Assembly (NCBI GenBank): GCA_005281725.1
Contig: SSBO01000012.1
Location: forward strand, 18,270,561-18,334,560
Reading direction: 5' to 3'
DNA from: Wuchereria bancrofti
Taxonomy: Eukaryota; Nematoda; Chromadorea; Rhabditida; Onchocercidae
Length of the DNA stretch: 64,000 nt
The position numbers and the translations under genes were made by a program. Positions 36,704 through 49,812 of this stretch are shown here, piece after piece. The notes under the pieces were generated by a model, which searched no databases, was not told the DNA's origin, and saw only the letters and a list, made by a program, of their open reading frames with translations. Within the stretch, counting starts at the first letter, position 1. The number at the start of each line of letters is the position of its first letter.

Positions 36704-37475
36704 TCTAGAAAAAGATCTATGTAGAGAAACTTAACCAATGTAGAAGTTATCCATCCGGTATTGACTACTTACTGGTCTCAATAAAAATTACCTAGTTTTA
36801 CAAAGTGACCAAGGAAGAATAAATTCACATAATTATTATTATTGCTTTTGATTGAAACTGGTAAGTAATCGCAATAAAGCATAAAATGGAAGGTATGAAA
36901 TTCAATTTAAAGAAAAAACATTAGTCCTTATGAGAAAAACTAGATAATTTTCAGGAATATTGATCAGTCCTGATTATCTGCTTATTTGAATATTGAAACT
37001 TAAAACAGATTAGTTACTATTATATAAGGCATACGCTGATAAATGAGTATTATATACTTTTAACTATCTAATTCAGGTTGTGTAACATAATCAGTTTCTT
37101 CCTGCTTTCGCATTTAAAAGATTATGTAAAGTTCCAATATTTCTATTCAGAAATGCAGAACGATTTCAGAAATATTTCTCTTTCATGGAATTCTTTCTAG
37201 CAGTCTCCAAGAAATAAGCAGAACCTGAGAACATAAGGAATATTAGTGGAAAAACTTCGATTGTGTAATATTTTAATATTTCGATTAAAGCTATACAAGG
37301 AATATAACGCATAGGACCAAAGTTCCTGAGATGAAGAAGAAAAAGGGGGCCTATTACACATCCGAATAATAAGCGTGGTCTGTAAAAAAAAGAACCCGGA
37401 TAACAGCGTTGTCCGCAAAAAACCTGAATGACAGCCTGATATGATGTCAATTTGTTAAATAAGCCAAAAATAAAT
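33030..37475. repeat. Second (intact) half of the tetraspanin tandem duplication
   Basis: 33030-37475 aligns along its length with 24611-33028 once the contig overlaps and solo LTR are discounted, at roughly 90-95 per cent identity with many indels. The junction is within one contig: upstream flank of the older copy (AATAAATAAAATTGAACG) passes directly into the loop exon region of the younger. AATTG is shared at the breakpoint, suggesting microhomology. The unit stops between the loop exon and the TM4 exon, so TM4 was not copied. Confidence 0.8.
36704..36713 (-). promoter_or_regulatory. Possible trans-splice (spliced-leader) acceptor before the tetraspanin start
   Basis: The minus strand reads CTTTTTCTAG-A-ATG, a pyrimidine tract and AG placed one base before the proposed start codon. 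Nematode spliced-leader acceptors often lie this close to the ATG. It could equally be an ordinary 3' splice site of a coding or 5' UTR intron. In the broken copy the corresponding bases read TTTTTTAGAACATATTG, without the ATG. Confidence 0.4.
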
Positions 37476-40227
37476 AAAATTGAGGGAACTATTTCGCGAA
37501 GTCTTTCAAACAAAAAAGTAAAATAACTTCACTTTCTATCATCTCTCTGGAAATTTTTTCGAAAATGAAGTGTTTATGTTCTCAAAAAGTTTATGTTTTT
37601 CTCAGTTAGTTAGCTGCAACAATAAGTGGTGTGAATCATTTTGTGGAGCATGAACTGGAAAGGTTAGAATCAAGAAGTGAAATACGTTGCACGTTGCATC
37701 AATTCCACAGATCCAACATGCTTACTTTCTCTATGCTTAGTTTCTAAACATTGCCAGTAGTCACTGAAACATAAGTTTTCATTCATTTATTCTTCCTCTC
37801 TCTCCTCTTTCTCTAGAAAGAAAGGTTGAGAAACTCTTTCCTCTGTTTTCATCTTTAAACCATTATGTCTGTAGCGGCAAGATTAATGGTAGCAAATATT
37901 TTGAAATGCGATTTCCGACATGTTTTTCACATATCACAGGAAGCAAAGAAATAAGATATAGGAATGAGTAAACAAATAAATAATGGATTGGGAAAACCAG
38001 GTGAGTGATGAGATGGAAAGAATGAGTTAGAACAACGTTCCGACAGACCACTCAGGAATTGTTATGGTTCATATTCTTCATCGATTTTGTTGCACCTATC
38101 AAGGATCAAATTATAGATACACACAAATCAGTTTATCAAAGTATTGCAGTGGAACTTTCAATCAACAGCTGACAAAATCATTCTTCTACTATTTTTTAAT
38201 GTACTAAGAAATCTGATAACTAGGTCTAATCTATTTGAAATCGAACGAAATGTTCGGTTTCATATCAAAAACTGTGTTAATGTGAAACACTACACAGAGA
38301 GTCACATGATGAACAGCTCTTCTCCTCTTTAATCTATCTTAATTAGAAATAGGGTCTACTGCTCTACTGTCATGCTTGTCACTATGGAATCTTACGTCTT
38401 CATTGTTTCCAGCGATACTTCTCTATCCTTTTCTTTTACTTTGTACTGTTTATCACAATTTCTCAAATACCCTTCCGTTGTTTGCAGTTTGTCGTTGTTT
38501 ACCTCTTCCACTCCTTTCAGTTCAATTAGCAGAGATCATACAGTTAGTCGTTTCTGTTGATTGCTTCCAACCGCTCTTTAGTGTTTCTTATTGGTGAGGG
38601 AAAGGTCGTCTATTTATATAACTGGCGAAGACTCAATCACATGCAAAGAGCGGATAAATTGTTCGGATTTAAATTGAATTATTTAAATATAACTAGTGAT
38701 CCAACATTTTTTGATAGATGGTAAGCTTAAACAGCAGTGATTTGATAGAAATGAAACTTAAAAGCTAATAGCAATAGTACTAATTGGTGCATGTGATCTG
38801 TTTATTGTAATCCCGAAGTCATTCAGGTGATGCAGCATTTTGGAAACAAGTTCAATTTCATAATGAATATTCCAGTCGCCTAAAAGCGAAATTGCTATTG
38901 ATAAAAGTGACATGCTTACTAATGTGCAGACTATTAAATTTACCTTTGAGGAATAAATTCTAAATAAAGTTTTAACCATCAAATTAGTAGTATTGATAGT
39001 ACCATTAAAATGACTCTTTGATTAATACTAGTGAGAATGGACCGGCTAATAATCCTTATATTAGTGAGGTATCTTCGCATGCGTATAAAATATTAATGAT
39101 CAGTTGACAGAATTTTGATTCTTTGTTGCACATTAAACACTCTGGTGTGATGGCTCCGAGCTTTTTTCGTAATTTTTAATACAAATTTGTATTTCATGGC
39201 GAGAAAGTATGGTTGGATGAGTGATAAAAGAGGTTTACATTAAAAACCGCATTAAACTGAGAGAAACCATAGAAATGAAGTGAAGCAACTAATATCGTTC
39301 TTACGCAAGAATGTGACTGATAAAATTTCTTGAGCTAGAGAGAAGGAATCCTAGGCACAGTGATGAGCGGATCGGTAATCCACAAGTGACAGAATAAGAT
39401 GATTGCGAAACGTAACAGGGAAATTGAACCTTGTCAAAGCCACATTTTACAAGTTATCAAAATTACAATATAATACGATAAAAGAACGGTAGTTGATAAG
39501 ACTGGCTAAAGACGTCCAAATAAATTATGTACTGCTCTAAATTGCATTTCTTTTTTTTATACCACGATAGAAATACTCAGAAATCAGTCAGGAATTTAAC
39601 TTCCTTTACAAAAGCGTAGAGCGAATGCGATTATCATCATTTTGTAATGACTTCAACGAATCAGAACAGAATTTACTTGAACGTCTGAGTATACAGGATA
39701 GTATTGACAGGATAGTATTGACTGTATTTGAGTTCGGTTTCAAGCAACACAACATGATGATTTTGAGAGCTGAATTTTTCCGCTGAAACATAATCCACTC
39801 TATTTGAACGGAATATATGAATTCCAAGAGATACAAACCATAAAGTTTCTGTCAAATGCTTATGAAAAGATAGAATTTGTCACTACAATAAGTAACTGGA
39901 AAAAGGAATAATTCATAAAAGTAAACAATGAAAATTATGTATATTTTTTAAAGTTAAACATATGAAAAACCTTACATTCAGAACAATTTCTGCTTCAAAA
40001 AGAGGGGAAGATCCCAGGCGGTTAAAGAAGACTTTCCAGGAATTTTCGGAGGGTTCAAGATTTTCAACACGAAAAATCATTCATTTATTCACTATTATGA
40101 AAAAATTACACACACTCACATATAGACCACAAATGCATTATTGCGAACACTAGTGGAAATATTTAAGACACAATGATTAAGAGTGGTGAAAATAATATTT
40201 TAGGCAATTCAACATTTACTAAAATTA
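37476..40227. other. Spacer between tetraspanin 5' end and filamin 3' end (first version)
   Basis: No gene recognised. The plus-strand open frames are short and not conserved between the two versions of this spacer. The same spacer recurs at 47065-49812 with a few per cent divergence and many indels. The filamin 3' UTR should occupy its right end; no canonical AATAAA was noticed close to the stop. Confidence 0.5.
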
Positions 40228-40590
40228 TCAATAACCGCTCATAAACCTAGGTCGAATTGCGGTACGCATTGTATGCGGTGGTTGTGGCACCGCTCCATAT
40301 GGCAGCAAGGACCCATGCGATCCCGTTACTGGCGCCCCCTGAATAGTTGGTGATGGCAAAGGCAGTACGGCAGCATGAGGCTGAAGAAACGGACCACGCG
40401 GTGGAGGTACACCAAGGAACAACGGTGGTGGTGGCGGAGTTCCAATCCATCCAGGTGGTATAAATGGTGTTGCTGGCTGTGGTGATGGTGCATCACCACA
40501 GAGGAATCGTTGTAATTCCTGCTCGGTGTCTACAATCATTACGAGAAATGGCGATCCTGGGACATGTTCACCATGCCATTTAATTTCTAC
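40228..40590 (-). other. Filamin last exon: end of final repeat plus proline-rich tail
   Basis: The exon encodes VEIKWHGEHVPGSPFLVMIV, which closes the last Ig repeat, then about 95 residues rich in proline and poor in charge (PSPQPATPFIPPGW, GTPPPPPLFLGVPPPRGPF, HAAVLPLPSPTI), ending RPRFMSGY. Vertebrate filamins stop at the end of the last repeat, so this tail is extra. Poly-proline stretches could bind EVH1, WW or SH3 partners; that is inference. The same tail, with a gap, is at 49813-50266. Confidence 0.85.
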
Positions 40591-43500
40591 CTAAAATTAA
40601 ATCCTGTATGTACTTAAAAGTAAAAACATTGGAAACAATTACATCACACTGCCAAAGGTAACAAACTATCCCGAAATGGCACCACCTTTTACACCCCTAA
40701 TTCTAGCTCTCTTTGTTTATCTAATATATTCCAATACTCAAAATGTTTAAGCTCATTTTAAGACTGATAAATGGAATGAAACAGAACCTGGTAATCTCCT
40801 GGTTCCTTTGGTTCATATTTGCAATGAATTGTTCGTTCTTGTTTCTTTTCTCGTTGCATTTCTACATTGAATGCTCCCTTCGGTCCTCGAACACGCACTG
40901 TAAGCTGTCCTGCTCCAGCACCTTTCGTTTCCACAATGAAATTTGATTTAAACCTGCAGCAGAGCTTTAATTATTCATTGGCGCATCTATGATATAAAAT
41001 ATGCATAAAAGAGATAAATGACATTTTTTGAGTGAGGCTCAAATGACTACGTAAAAAACTGACAATAAAAGCGAAATCATTAAAAAAGTGCCAACTTACG
41101 TGGACAAAATTCCATGCTCAATTCCAGGTCCATATACACGAACTTTAGATGCGTCTGGCGGATGGGAAACATTGAAAGTGAATGGACTTCCCGGTACTTG
41201 CTCATCCGAATATTTCACAACTGAAACAAATGAAATGAAGAGCATTCTCCGTTCCTTCTATTATTCTGCCGTAATTAAGTGCGATGCAAATAAAGCAGAG
41301 ATTTTGAAATCAAAAAACATAGGAATGTAAAAAGAGATGTAAGACGAAATGGATTAAACTTCAGCAAGTGTCACCTTTTTTCTCTCCTTATTTTCAAACC
41401 TATTTGCAAATTATTCTACATTTGAAGGATACCATTAATGAGAAAGCGAGTTACCTAGCGTATGTTTCCCAATTTCAGAAGGTCTAACTGAAAGGGTATA
41501 TGTACCATCCTGAAGATCATAAAGCTCACAATAGGCAAGTTTTGTTGGTCCCATACACTGTGCTGATAACTGACCTGAAACGAAACACAATGTTCTAAAA
41601 ATTAAATATATTTGTAGTTAAAATATTTCCTATATGATTCCTAATTTAACAGCCTTCCGAGAACCGGTAATGCAAATCATGAATATCATCCGCATTTATA
41701 AGTGCATCTTTTAATTTCGGCGTCAAAATCAAACCATATTACGCTGTCATTATTTTATTATTATGTATTATTAATGAAGCAGGAAAATAATGCCACAATA
41801 GGCATCTAAGTAATGCGTCAAGGTAGCATATAAAACAATGCTGTAAAGTAATAATTTCTGTGGAAATATCAGTGTTTCACGTCCAAGTATTGTTTCTGGA
41901 AATATTCCGGATCAGAATGAGATTATTAAAGAAAAAGGCCCACACCTGGTCCCGCTTTCCTCGTATCAACAATAGTTTTCACATCCTCATTAACGATTCC
42001 CATTTTCAATGTGTTCGCATCGATAATGATCGCCTCAGCAGCACTCGAATGCAAGTCAACCTGCACTCGAGAAGGTGAACCGCGAACATGGTGTCCATTC
42101 CATAATACCTGCAATAAAAATGCAAATATTCGCAACATTTATAATTTCTCTATGTACTGACGAGAAATATTCTTAAACCCTTTGAAATTTTTTAGGATTC
42201 AAATAAGTGATAAGCACTATCAAGCAGTCTCTAATGGAACAATTGGTAAATACCAAGCTGATTCATGAAATAAAAGTAACTTTACATCGATAACCGAATA
42301 ATCTGATTTAAATTTGATAAAACTGAACCTGTAACTCATAAACGCCAGGTATCAATGGCGTATAGATCGCTTTATAAACATTGTTTCCCAAATGAGTTAA
42401 GCGCACCGGGATATCTGCTTTTTGTCCAAACAAAGAAGATGATACCTGTCCATCTGAAATACTCATTTGAAATATCACAGTCATTTATAGTCATGGAAAA
42501 TTCTGAGTTTAAATCCTCATAACACAGAGCTAACATTCATAGCAGTAACCCAACAAACAAATTATGATAAAACTTGCAATCAGGAATGACAAACCTTTGG
42601 AGACATCCGAACCATCGATGATAAATTCCGCTTGCTCATTATTGGCAGCTCGTGTTAAGCCTTCGCCTCGTAATATCACCCTTAAGTAGTCCATTTCATT
42701 CCCCTCATAAGTTGAACGATCCCTAAATTTCGATATTTATAAAAAAGAATCAAGATTTAAGTTATTTAGATTACTTCCAAAAATTGAAAATTCACTCCAA
42801 ACTCACTTTTTTTGCAAGAATTACAAACAGAAATAGTAAATACGTCGGAAAATACGGGTCTTGAACCGGAAAACAGAACTGCAGAACCGATCACAAACCC
42901 ACAATTTTTGGGACCGAAAATTGTGTTTCAGATTTGCTTTTTATTTAGCCAAATATTATTTTTTAACTAAATTAGATTGGATGATATCAGAAATTAATTT
43001 TCCATTCGCAACGACTTTTAAAAATTTACCTAACTGATAACTATTTAAGTCATTTACTCAGGTCAATTCGAAACCCACTTACTCAGGTCGAGATCTTATG
43101 GTATTGTGTGACGTTGCCATAGCAGTATTTGTAAGTGGCATGGCACGTGAGGTCGAAGGTTGTTCGCCTTCAGCGACTACGTGCAATGGCTGCGCTTTTT
43201 GGACTGCTATATCAGACCAGTAAAGATAAATGCCATATTTTCCAGGTTGATGCGGATAATATGTTACACGATATTTGCCATAACCGAGTGATTCGACATC
43301 ACAACCACTCACTGACTTGCCGTCCCAATCACGAACTTCTGCTCGAAGTTTTCCTAAAAATTTTAATTGCGAGAAATTCAAGAAATATTTTTACTGAATT
43401 CAAATGAACTCGTTTAAGCAAATAAGGCTGATAAAACAGCCAATTGCCGCTATCAAATGATACAACCAAAATTTCTTTTATGAATAAATTAGCCTACAGT

Positions 43501-46500
43501 TAAAATTATCTAATTATGGAAGCCTTAAAATCTTAGAATTATTCAAAACTTAGCAACTTTTGAAGACAATTTTTTTACCAGATCCGGCGGCTGTGGCATC
43601 AACATCGATGACGTTTCTCTGCTGTACTGCGAACTGATATATTCCATCTTCATCGGCTAAGTGGTCATTCACAACTACTTTCCGTGGATCAACAACTTCG
43701 ATCTCGAATGGACTTCCTAAATCCATTCCACTGCTTCAGATCAGCAATCATAAACTAAAACTAAGTGAAAAAGGAAGTTAAAAAAAAAAGTTACCAGAAA
43801 TCGTTCGATTGTTATGTTCAATGTTTACTAAATAACGGCCCACTTCCGTTGGTGTAAACGAAATTTCCGTTGTTCCGTCTGGATTTTTGTTTGCTGTATG
43901 CCGGATTTTCGCTTTCTTTGGTCCTATTAATGAATTTTTTTCTAATTTATTGAAATTTCATTAAGATGCAAACTCAGATCAACAAAAAATTGTAAACGAA
44001 AATATACAAAACTTTCTCGAAGAAACAAAAACGTCATGTCATTTAATTTTTTTTTAAAAAAAGTGCCACATACAGCTTCATAAATTAAATATTTGTCTCC
44101 ATTAAGAATTAAATTTTGAAGAGCGAAAAAACAAGCTTCATTAAGAATCATAAAAAAGCGAAAATAAAAATGGATGTTCTATACCTCGTACATCGATTTT
44201 CAAATTTCCTTTTACATTTTTGGCATCAAAAATGATGCTTGTTGGACGATCCACCTCCACAGGACGTTCCATGGCAGATCCACGCAAAATAGGTTTGCCG
44301 TATTCCTCAACAGTCAATGTATGTGGAGTTCCTGAAACGTAAACAGCAAGTATTCTTATTATTGTTATTAATTATGGATCTCATGGTGGCGAATGCAGAT
44401 AGGAAAGGATAATTGTAGTAGTTATTATCTAAATTTATTGTTATTATTATCTAAGTTATTATTATCTAAATTTTTACCATTAACGAGAAAACCAGCCAGT
44501 TTCGTGGACAATTTATATTGGCCAATTTTGGTCGGAGTAAATTCGAAAATATCATCACCATCGGCGGTTGTTTGCATATCTAATCGTACTGGTTCATCGG
44601 ACGGGTCAATCAATTCAACAGTCAAGTCACCACCACCTGCTAGCTGACGGTTCACTATAAAAATTTTTTAGATCTTTAAATTCATCAACAGCAGAAACCA
44701 ACTATAATGTTATAAGAAAATAAAGAAACCAACTATAATGTTATAAGAAAATAAAACAAATACGCCGAAAACCAAACTCCAAGGAAACTTACCCGTAATT
44801 AGTGCAGGTTGTTTGATAATGAATGGCTCATTGATACCTTTCATAAAAACTTTCCGTGGATCAACCACCATACATTTGAATGGGCTGCCAACTACTGGTG
44901 CATCAGCAAATGTTATTTCGATTTGATGAATACCTGAAGAAAAAGTTGCAATTTCTGGAAGATTTGGAGGATTATAAGATTTCCAAGTTTCAATAAAAAA
45001 TTGATCAAGATCTGTATACCACTTAAACAATATAATCCTGAGACTAAGACTGACCTCGCGAAAACTTTTGAAAAAAAATTTATTTATTACAGAAAAACTT
45101 GTGGAGAAAATAAGTAAGGGAAATTTGAGAGGATCGATCTGTCTTCTTATATGAAGCGACAACAAATAATAAATTGATACATAAATTGGGTGCTTATATT
45201 CTTAATTGAAAATTTATTCATAAAATCAAAGTAATTTTGCTCGAACTTTTATTCTAACGTCAGCATTACATTTTCTGGCTCTGCTAAGTTTGCTTTTCAT
45301 CAACAATTTACAACTTGTTTGTGATTTCAAGTTTATCGTGCTGGTTGTCTATGTGATACGCTTAAAAATATCCTAAAAACATGTAAATGACACGCTGTTT
45401 GTTAAACGGAAATAAGAATGCAAGAAATCAAAACTAATCGAGAGATAGAGAAGGATTCATAATGTAAGAATTTATTCTTATGTGTTTACCAGCAACAAGT
45501 AACACACATCAAATTTACAGGAACCAATAATTAATGTTCATAAACAATTTATGAAGACCGAAAATCAATCCCTGAACATAAAAAATGAATGCTACTAGTC
45601 TACAGATAAGTCAAACCAAAATATGCAAGTGAGTTATATCCACTACGCCACTTCAGAAGAATAATGAAACTAGAGAACGAGAAATCAGAAAAAAGCTACA
45701 AGAGAATTTCGTCAAATCAAGATCAAACTTCATTTCCATAATATTAAAATTTTATTTCTTTCAACTCTGAAGCTTTTTATTTCAATTATTTCTATGAAAA
45801 AGCTACCGATATTTTCAGGTGTAAATTCGACCCAATAACTATCATCATGTTGCTTATAACACCGAACTGGTAATGGTCTACCTCGCGAATCTGAAAAAAG
45901 GAAATCAAAAGAGCAGAAAAACCGAATGCTAAAGAAGAAAGCATAAATTAGTGAAACTGCAGCGTGGGCAATACAAACATGTGATACAACGTATTACGAA
46001 GTGCAATAACGACAACAGTGAACTAAAAATAATTAAAATCTCGTGAAACTTGGTAAAATCTCACAACACGTAATTTTACTAAAGATGGAACATACACCTG
46101 AAATTAGCTTATTTAGTAAAATGAAATATATTCTCTACTTCTTTGCTTCTTTGCACACATATATATATATTTTAAAGTGTAGTATACCACAATAGAACAC
46201 TAAATTTAAAAGTTATTCCACCAAAGATGGAAAAGTTAATGTGAAAACTTTAGTAATAATAATTCTAATAATGTGCAATGTATACGAAATTTCAAAAGTT
46301 GTCTGGAATTTCTGTATACATTAGGAACAACTTTCGAATTTCGGGAACTCACAGCGCTGCTGATTTCTGATTTCTACTTTTATTAAAGTCAAAAGTCATC
46401 TTTTAGCAAAATCATTATTCCCAAGGCAGGAAAAATACCTGAAACTACTACATCCAGTTCACCCCGTTCAGTGTCATTCAATGAAACTTCAAAACGAGCA

Positions 46501-47000
46501 GTTTTACCACGTTGAGCACGTGTCAATGCATCACCACGTGCTCGCACTGATCCAGCATCACTTACAATGCATTCATATGGACATTCTGCAGTATAAAAAG
46601 GAAATTTGAATTATAAAAGATCCTAAGAAAAATCACAAACTCATAGCAATTTAAAAAGAATTTACAGTAAAAAAATTTCTCCAAATAAAAATTACTTTTT
46701 AAGACTTAATAGAAAAGTTTCATACATAATTACTGTCTGAAATAACCGAATGGAAAGTGAAAAAGTCACAAAACATAATTCTTCAGTTACACGAAACAAG
46801 TAGCTGATTCACTTCGGAAACTATACCAGGTAGAAGCATTTCATCGATCATCACATCTACCAGGTGAAGTCCAACTTGTCGTGGTATAAATGAACATACA
46901 TGTAAGCCTCTTTTGATACGTTTCATCGTGCATGGTACCTCCTTGCCTCCACATGTTACTCGTACTGCTGCAGTCGCACCACCCGAATTCGACCAATCCA
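40228..47000 (-). CDS. fln-1: Filamin, C-terminal part, version 1
   Basis: Sixteen exons: 47000-46827, 46585-46439, 45890-45807, 44933-44793, 44654-44478, 44331-44185, 43923-43795, 43716-43579, 43353-43083, 42722-42595, 42453-42329, 42108-41946, 41574-41455, 41220-41100, 40953-40788, 40590-40228 (TGA). All splice phases agree. The product is a chain of filamin-type immunoglobulin repeats, seen from recurring FTPTEIG-x-Y/H, GSPF and AGxG-LTV motifs, for example VVGSPFKCMVVDPRKV, FEFTPTKIGQYKLSTK, VPGSPFTFNVSHPPDASKVR, GPGIEHGILS and GQLTVRVRGPKGAF. Filamins cross-link actin and tether it to membrane proteins; the last repeat mediates dimerisation. The contig breaks upstream of exon 47000. An N-terminal actin-binding CH pair is outside the window. 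Compare version 2 at 49813-60861. The symbol follows the C. elegans orthologue and is inferred. Confidence 0.92.
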
Positions 47001-47064
47001 CTGAAAAGTCATTAGTCAAGTTTTGAAATTAATTAAATTTCTGAAATATTTCTTGTGAAATATN

Positions 47065-49812
47065 GATATGATGTCAATTTGTTAAATAAGCCAAAAATAA
47101 ATAAAATTGAGGAAACCATTTCGCGAAGTTTTTCAAACAAAAAAGTAAACTTCACCTTCTATTCATCTCTCTGGAAATTTTTTCGAAAATGAAGTGTTTA
47201 TATTCTCAAAAAGTTTATGTTTTTCTCAGTTAGTTAGCTGCAACAATAAGTGGTGTGAATCATTTTGTGGAGCATGAACTGGAAAGGTTAGAATCAAGAA
47301 GTGAAATACTTTGCACATTGCATCAATTCTACAGATCCAACATGCTTACTTTTTCTATGTTTTTAAACATTGCCACTAGTCACTGAAACATAGGCTTTCA
47401 TTACTCTTCCTCTCTCTCCTCATTTTCTAGAAAGAAAGGTTGAGAAACTCTTTCCTCTGTTTTCAGCTTTAAACCGTTCATGCCTGTAGCGGCAAGATTA
47501 ATGCTAGCAAATATTTTGAAATGCGATTTCCGACATGTTTTTCTCATATCACAGGTGTGATAAGATGGAAAGAATGAGTTGGAACAACGTACCGACAGAC
47601 CACTGAGGAATTGTTATGGTTCATATTCTTCATCGATTTTGTTGCACTGTAAGGATCAAATTGTAGATACACACAGATCAGTTTATCAAAGTATTACAGT
47701 GGAAGTTTCAATCAACAGCTGACAAAATCATTCTTCTACTGTTTTTTAATGTACTAAGAAATCTGATAACTAGGTTTAGTCTATTTGAAATCGAACGAAA
47801 TGTTCAGTTTCATATCAAAAATTGAGTTAATGTGAAAATTATGTGAGATAAGACAGATTAGACTGGAATGTAAAACTATCCACTATATAGAGAGTCACAT
47901 GATGAACAGCTCTTCTTTTTATCTATCTTAATTAGAAATAGGGTCTACTGTCATGCTTGTCACTATGGAATCTTACGTCTTCATTGTTTCCAACGATACT
48001 TCTCTATGCTTCTTCTTTACTTTGTACTGCTTATCACGATTTGTCGTTGTTTACCTCTTCCACTCCTCTCAGTTCAATTAGCAGAGATCATACAGTTGGT
48101 CGTTTCTGTTGATTGCTTCCAACCGCTCTTTAGTGTTTCTCATCAGTGAGGGGAAAGTCGTCTATTTATATAACTGACGAGGACTCAATCACATGCAAAG
48201 AGCGGATAAATTGTTCGGATTTAAATTGAATTACTTAGGTGTAACTAGTGATCCAACATTTTTTGATAGATGGTAAGCTTAAACGACAGTGATCTGATAG
48301 CAACTTAAAGGCTAGTAGCAGTAGTAAGTACTAATTGGTGCGTGCGATCTGTTTATTGTAATCCAGAAGTCATTCAGGTGATGCAGCATTTTGGAAACAA
48401 GTTCAATTTCGTAATGAATATTCCAGTCGCCTACAAGTGGAATTGCTATTAATAAAAGTAACATACTTACACTAATGTGCAGATTATTAAATTTACTTTC
48501 GAGTAATAAATTTTAAATAGTTTTAACCATCAAACTGATAGTACCATTAAAATGAACTCTCTGATTAATACTAGTGAGAATGGACCAGTTAATAATCCTT
48601 GTATTAATGAGGTATCTTCACATGCGTATGAAATATTAATGATCAGTTGACAGAATTTTGATTCTTTGTTGCACATTGAACACTCTGGTATGATGACTTC
48701 GAGTTTTTTTCGTAATTTTTAATATAAATTTGTATTTCATGGCGAGAAAGTATGGTTGGTGAGTGATAAAAGCGATTTAGATAAAAAACTGCATTGACAG
48801 AAACTATAGAAATGAAGTGAAACGACCAATGTCGTTCTTACACAAAAATGTGACGACATTGACTGATAAAATTTCTTGAGCTAGAAAGAAGGAATCCTAG
48901 GCACAGTGATGAGCGGATCGGTAATCCACAAATGACAGAATAAGGTGATTATGAAAAACGTAACAGGAAAATTGAACCTTGTCAAAGCCACATTTTACAA
49001 GTTATCAAAATTACAATACAATACGATAAAAGAACGGTAGTGATAAGTGACTGGCTAAAGACGTCCAAATAAATTATGTACTGCTTTAAATTGCATTTAT
49101 TTTTTATACCACAGTAGAAATACTCAGAAATCAATCAGGAATTTAACTTCCGACAAAAGCATAGAGCGAATGCGATTATCATCATTTCGTAATGACTTCA
49201 ACGAATCGGGACAGAATTTACTTAAACGTTTGAAGTATGCAGGACAGTATTGACTCTGTTTGAATTCGGTTTCAAGCAACACAACATGATTATTTTGAGA
49301 GCTGAATTTTCCCGCTGAAACATAATCCACTCTATTTGGAATATATAAATTCCAAGAGATACAAACCATAAAGTTTCTCTTAAAAAAACAAGTTCCATCC
49401 ACGTCCCTCAATGCTTGTGAAAGATAAAATTTGTCACTACAATAAATAACTGGAAAAAGGAACAAATCATAGTAGTAAAGAATTAAAATTATGTATATTT
49501 TGAAAAACCTAAATTATATATTGAAAAACCCTACATTCAGAATAATTTCTACTTCAAAAGGAGGGAAAGATCCCAGGCGGTTAAGAAAGACTTTCCAGGA
49601 ATTTTTAGACGGTTCAAGATTTTCAACACGAAAAATCATTTATTCACATTGTTATGAAAAAATTGAACATACACACACACACACGCACACACACATACAT
49701 ACAAACATAAACCACAAATGCACTATTGCGAACACTAGTGGAAATATTTAAGACACATTGATTAAGAGTGGTGAAAACAATATTTTAGGCAATTCAATAT
49801 TTGTTAAAATTA
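47065..49812. other. Filamin 3' spacer, second version
   Basis: Begins immediately after the N at 47064 with GATATGATGTCAATTTGTTA, the sequence found at 37438. It follows 37438-40227 throughout with substitutions and indels. A CA-type microsatellite at about 49670-49706 is expanded relative to version 1. No gene recognised. Confidence 0.6.
49670..49706. repeat. (CA)n microsatellite
   Basis: ACACACACACACACGCACAC and continuation, interrupted by G and T. The aligned place in version 1 (about 40105-40120) has only a short ACACACTCACA, so the two versions differ strongly in length here. Confidence 0.85.

Noticed and set aside
37166..37513. 115-codon minus-strand open frame upstream of the tetraspanin start
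   Set aside because: The duplicated counterpart (about 32650-32935) does not keep the frame, and no tetraspanin or other motif is visible; treated as 5' flank.
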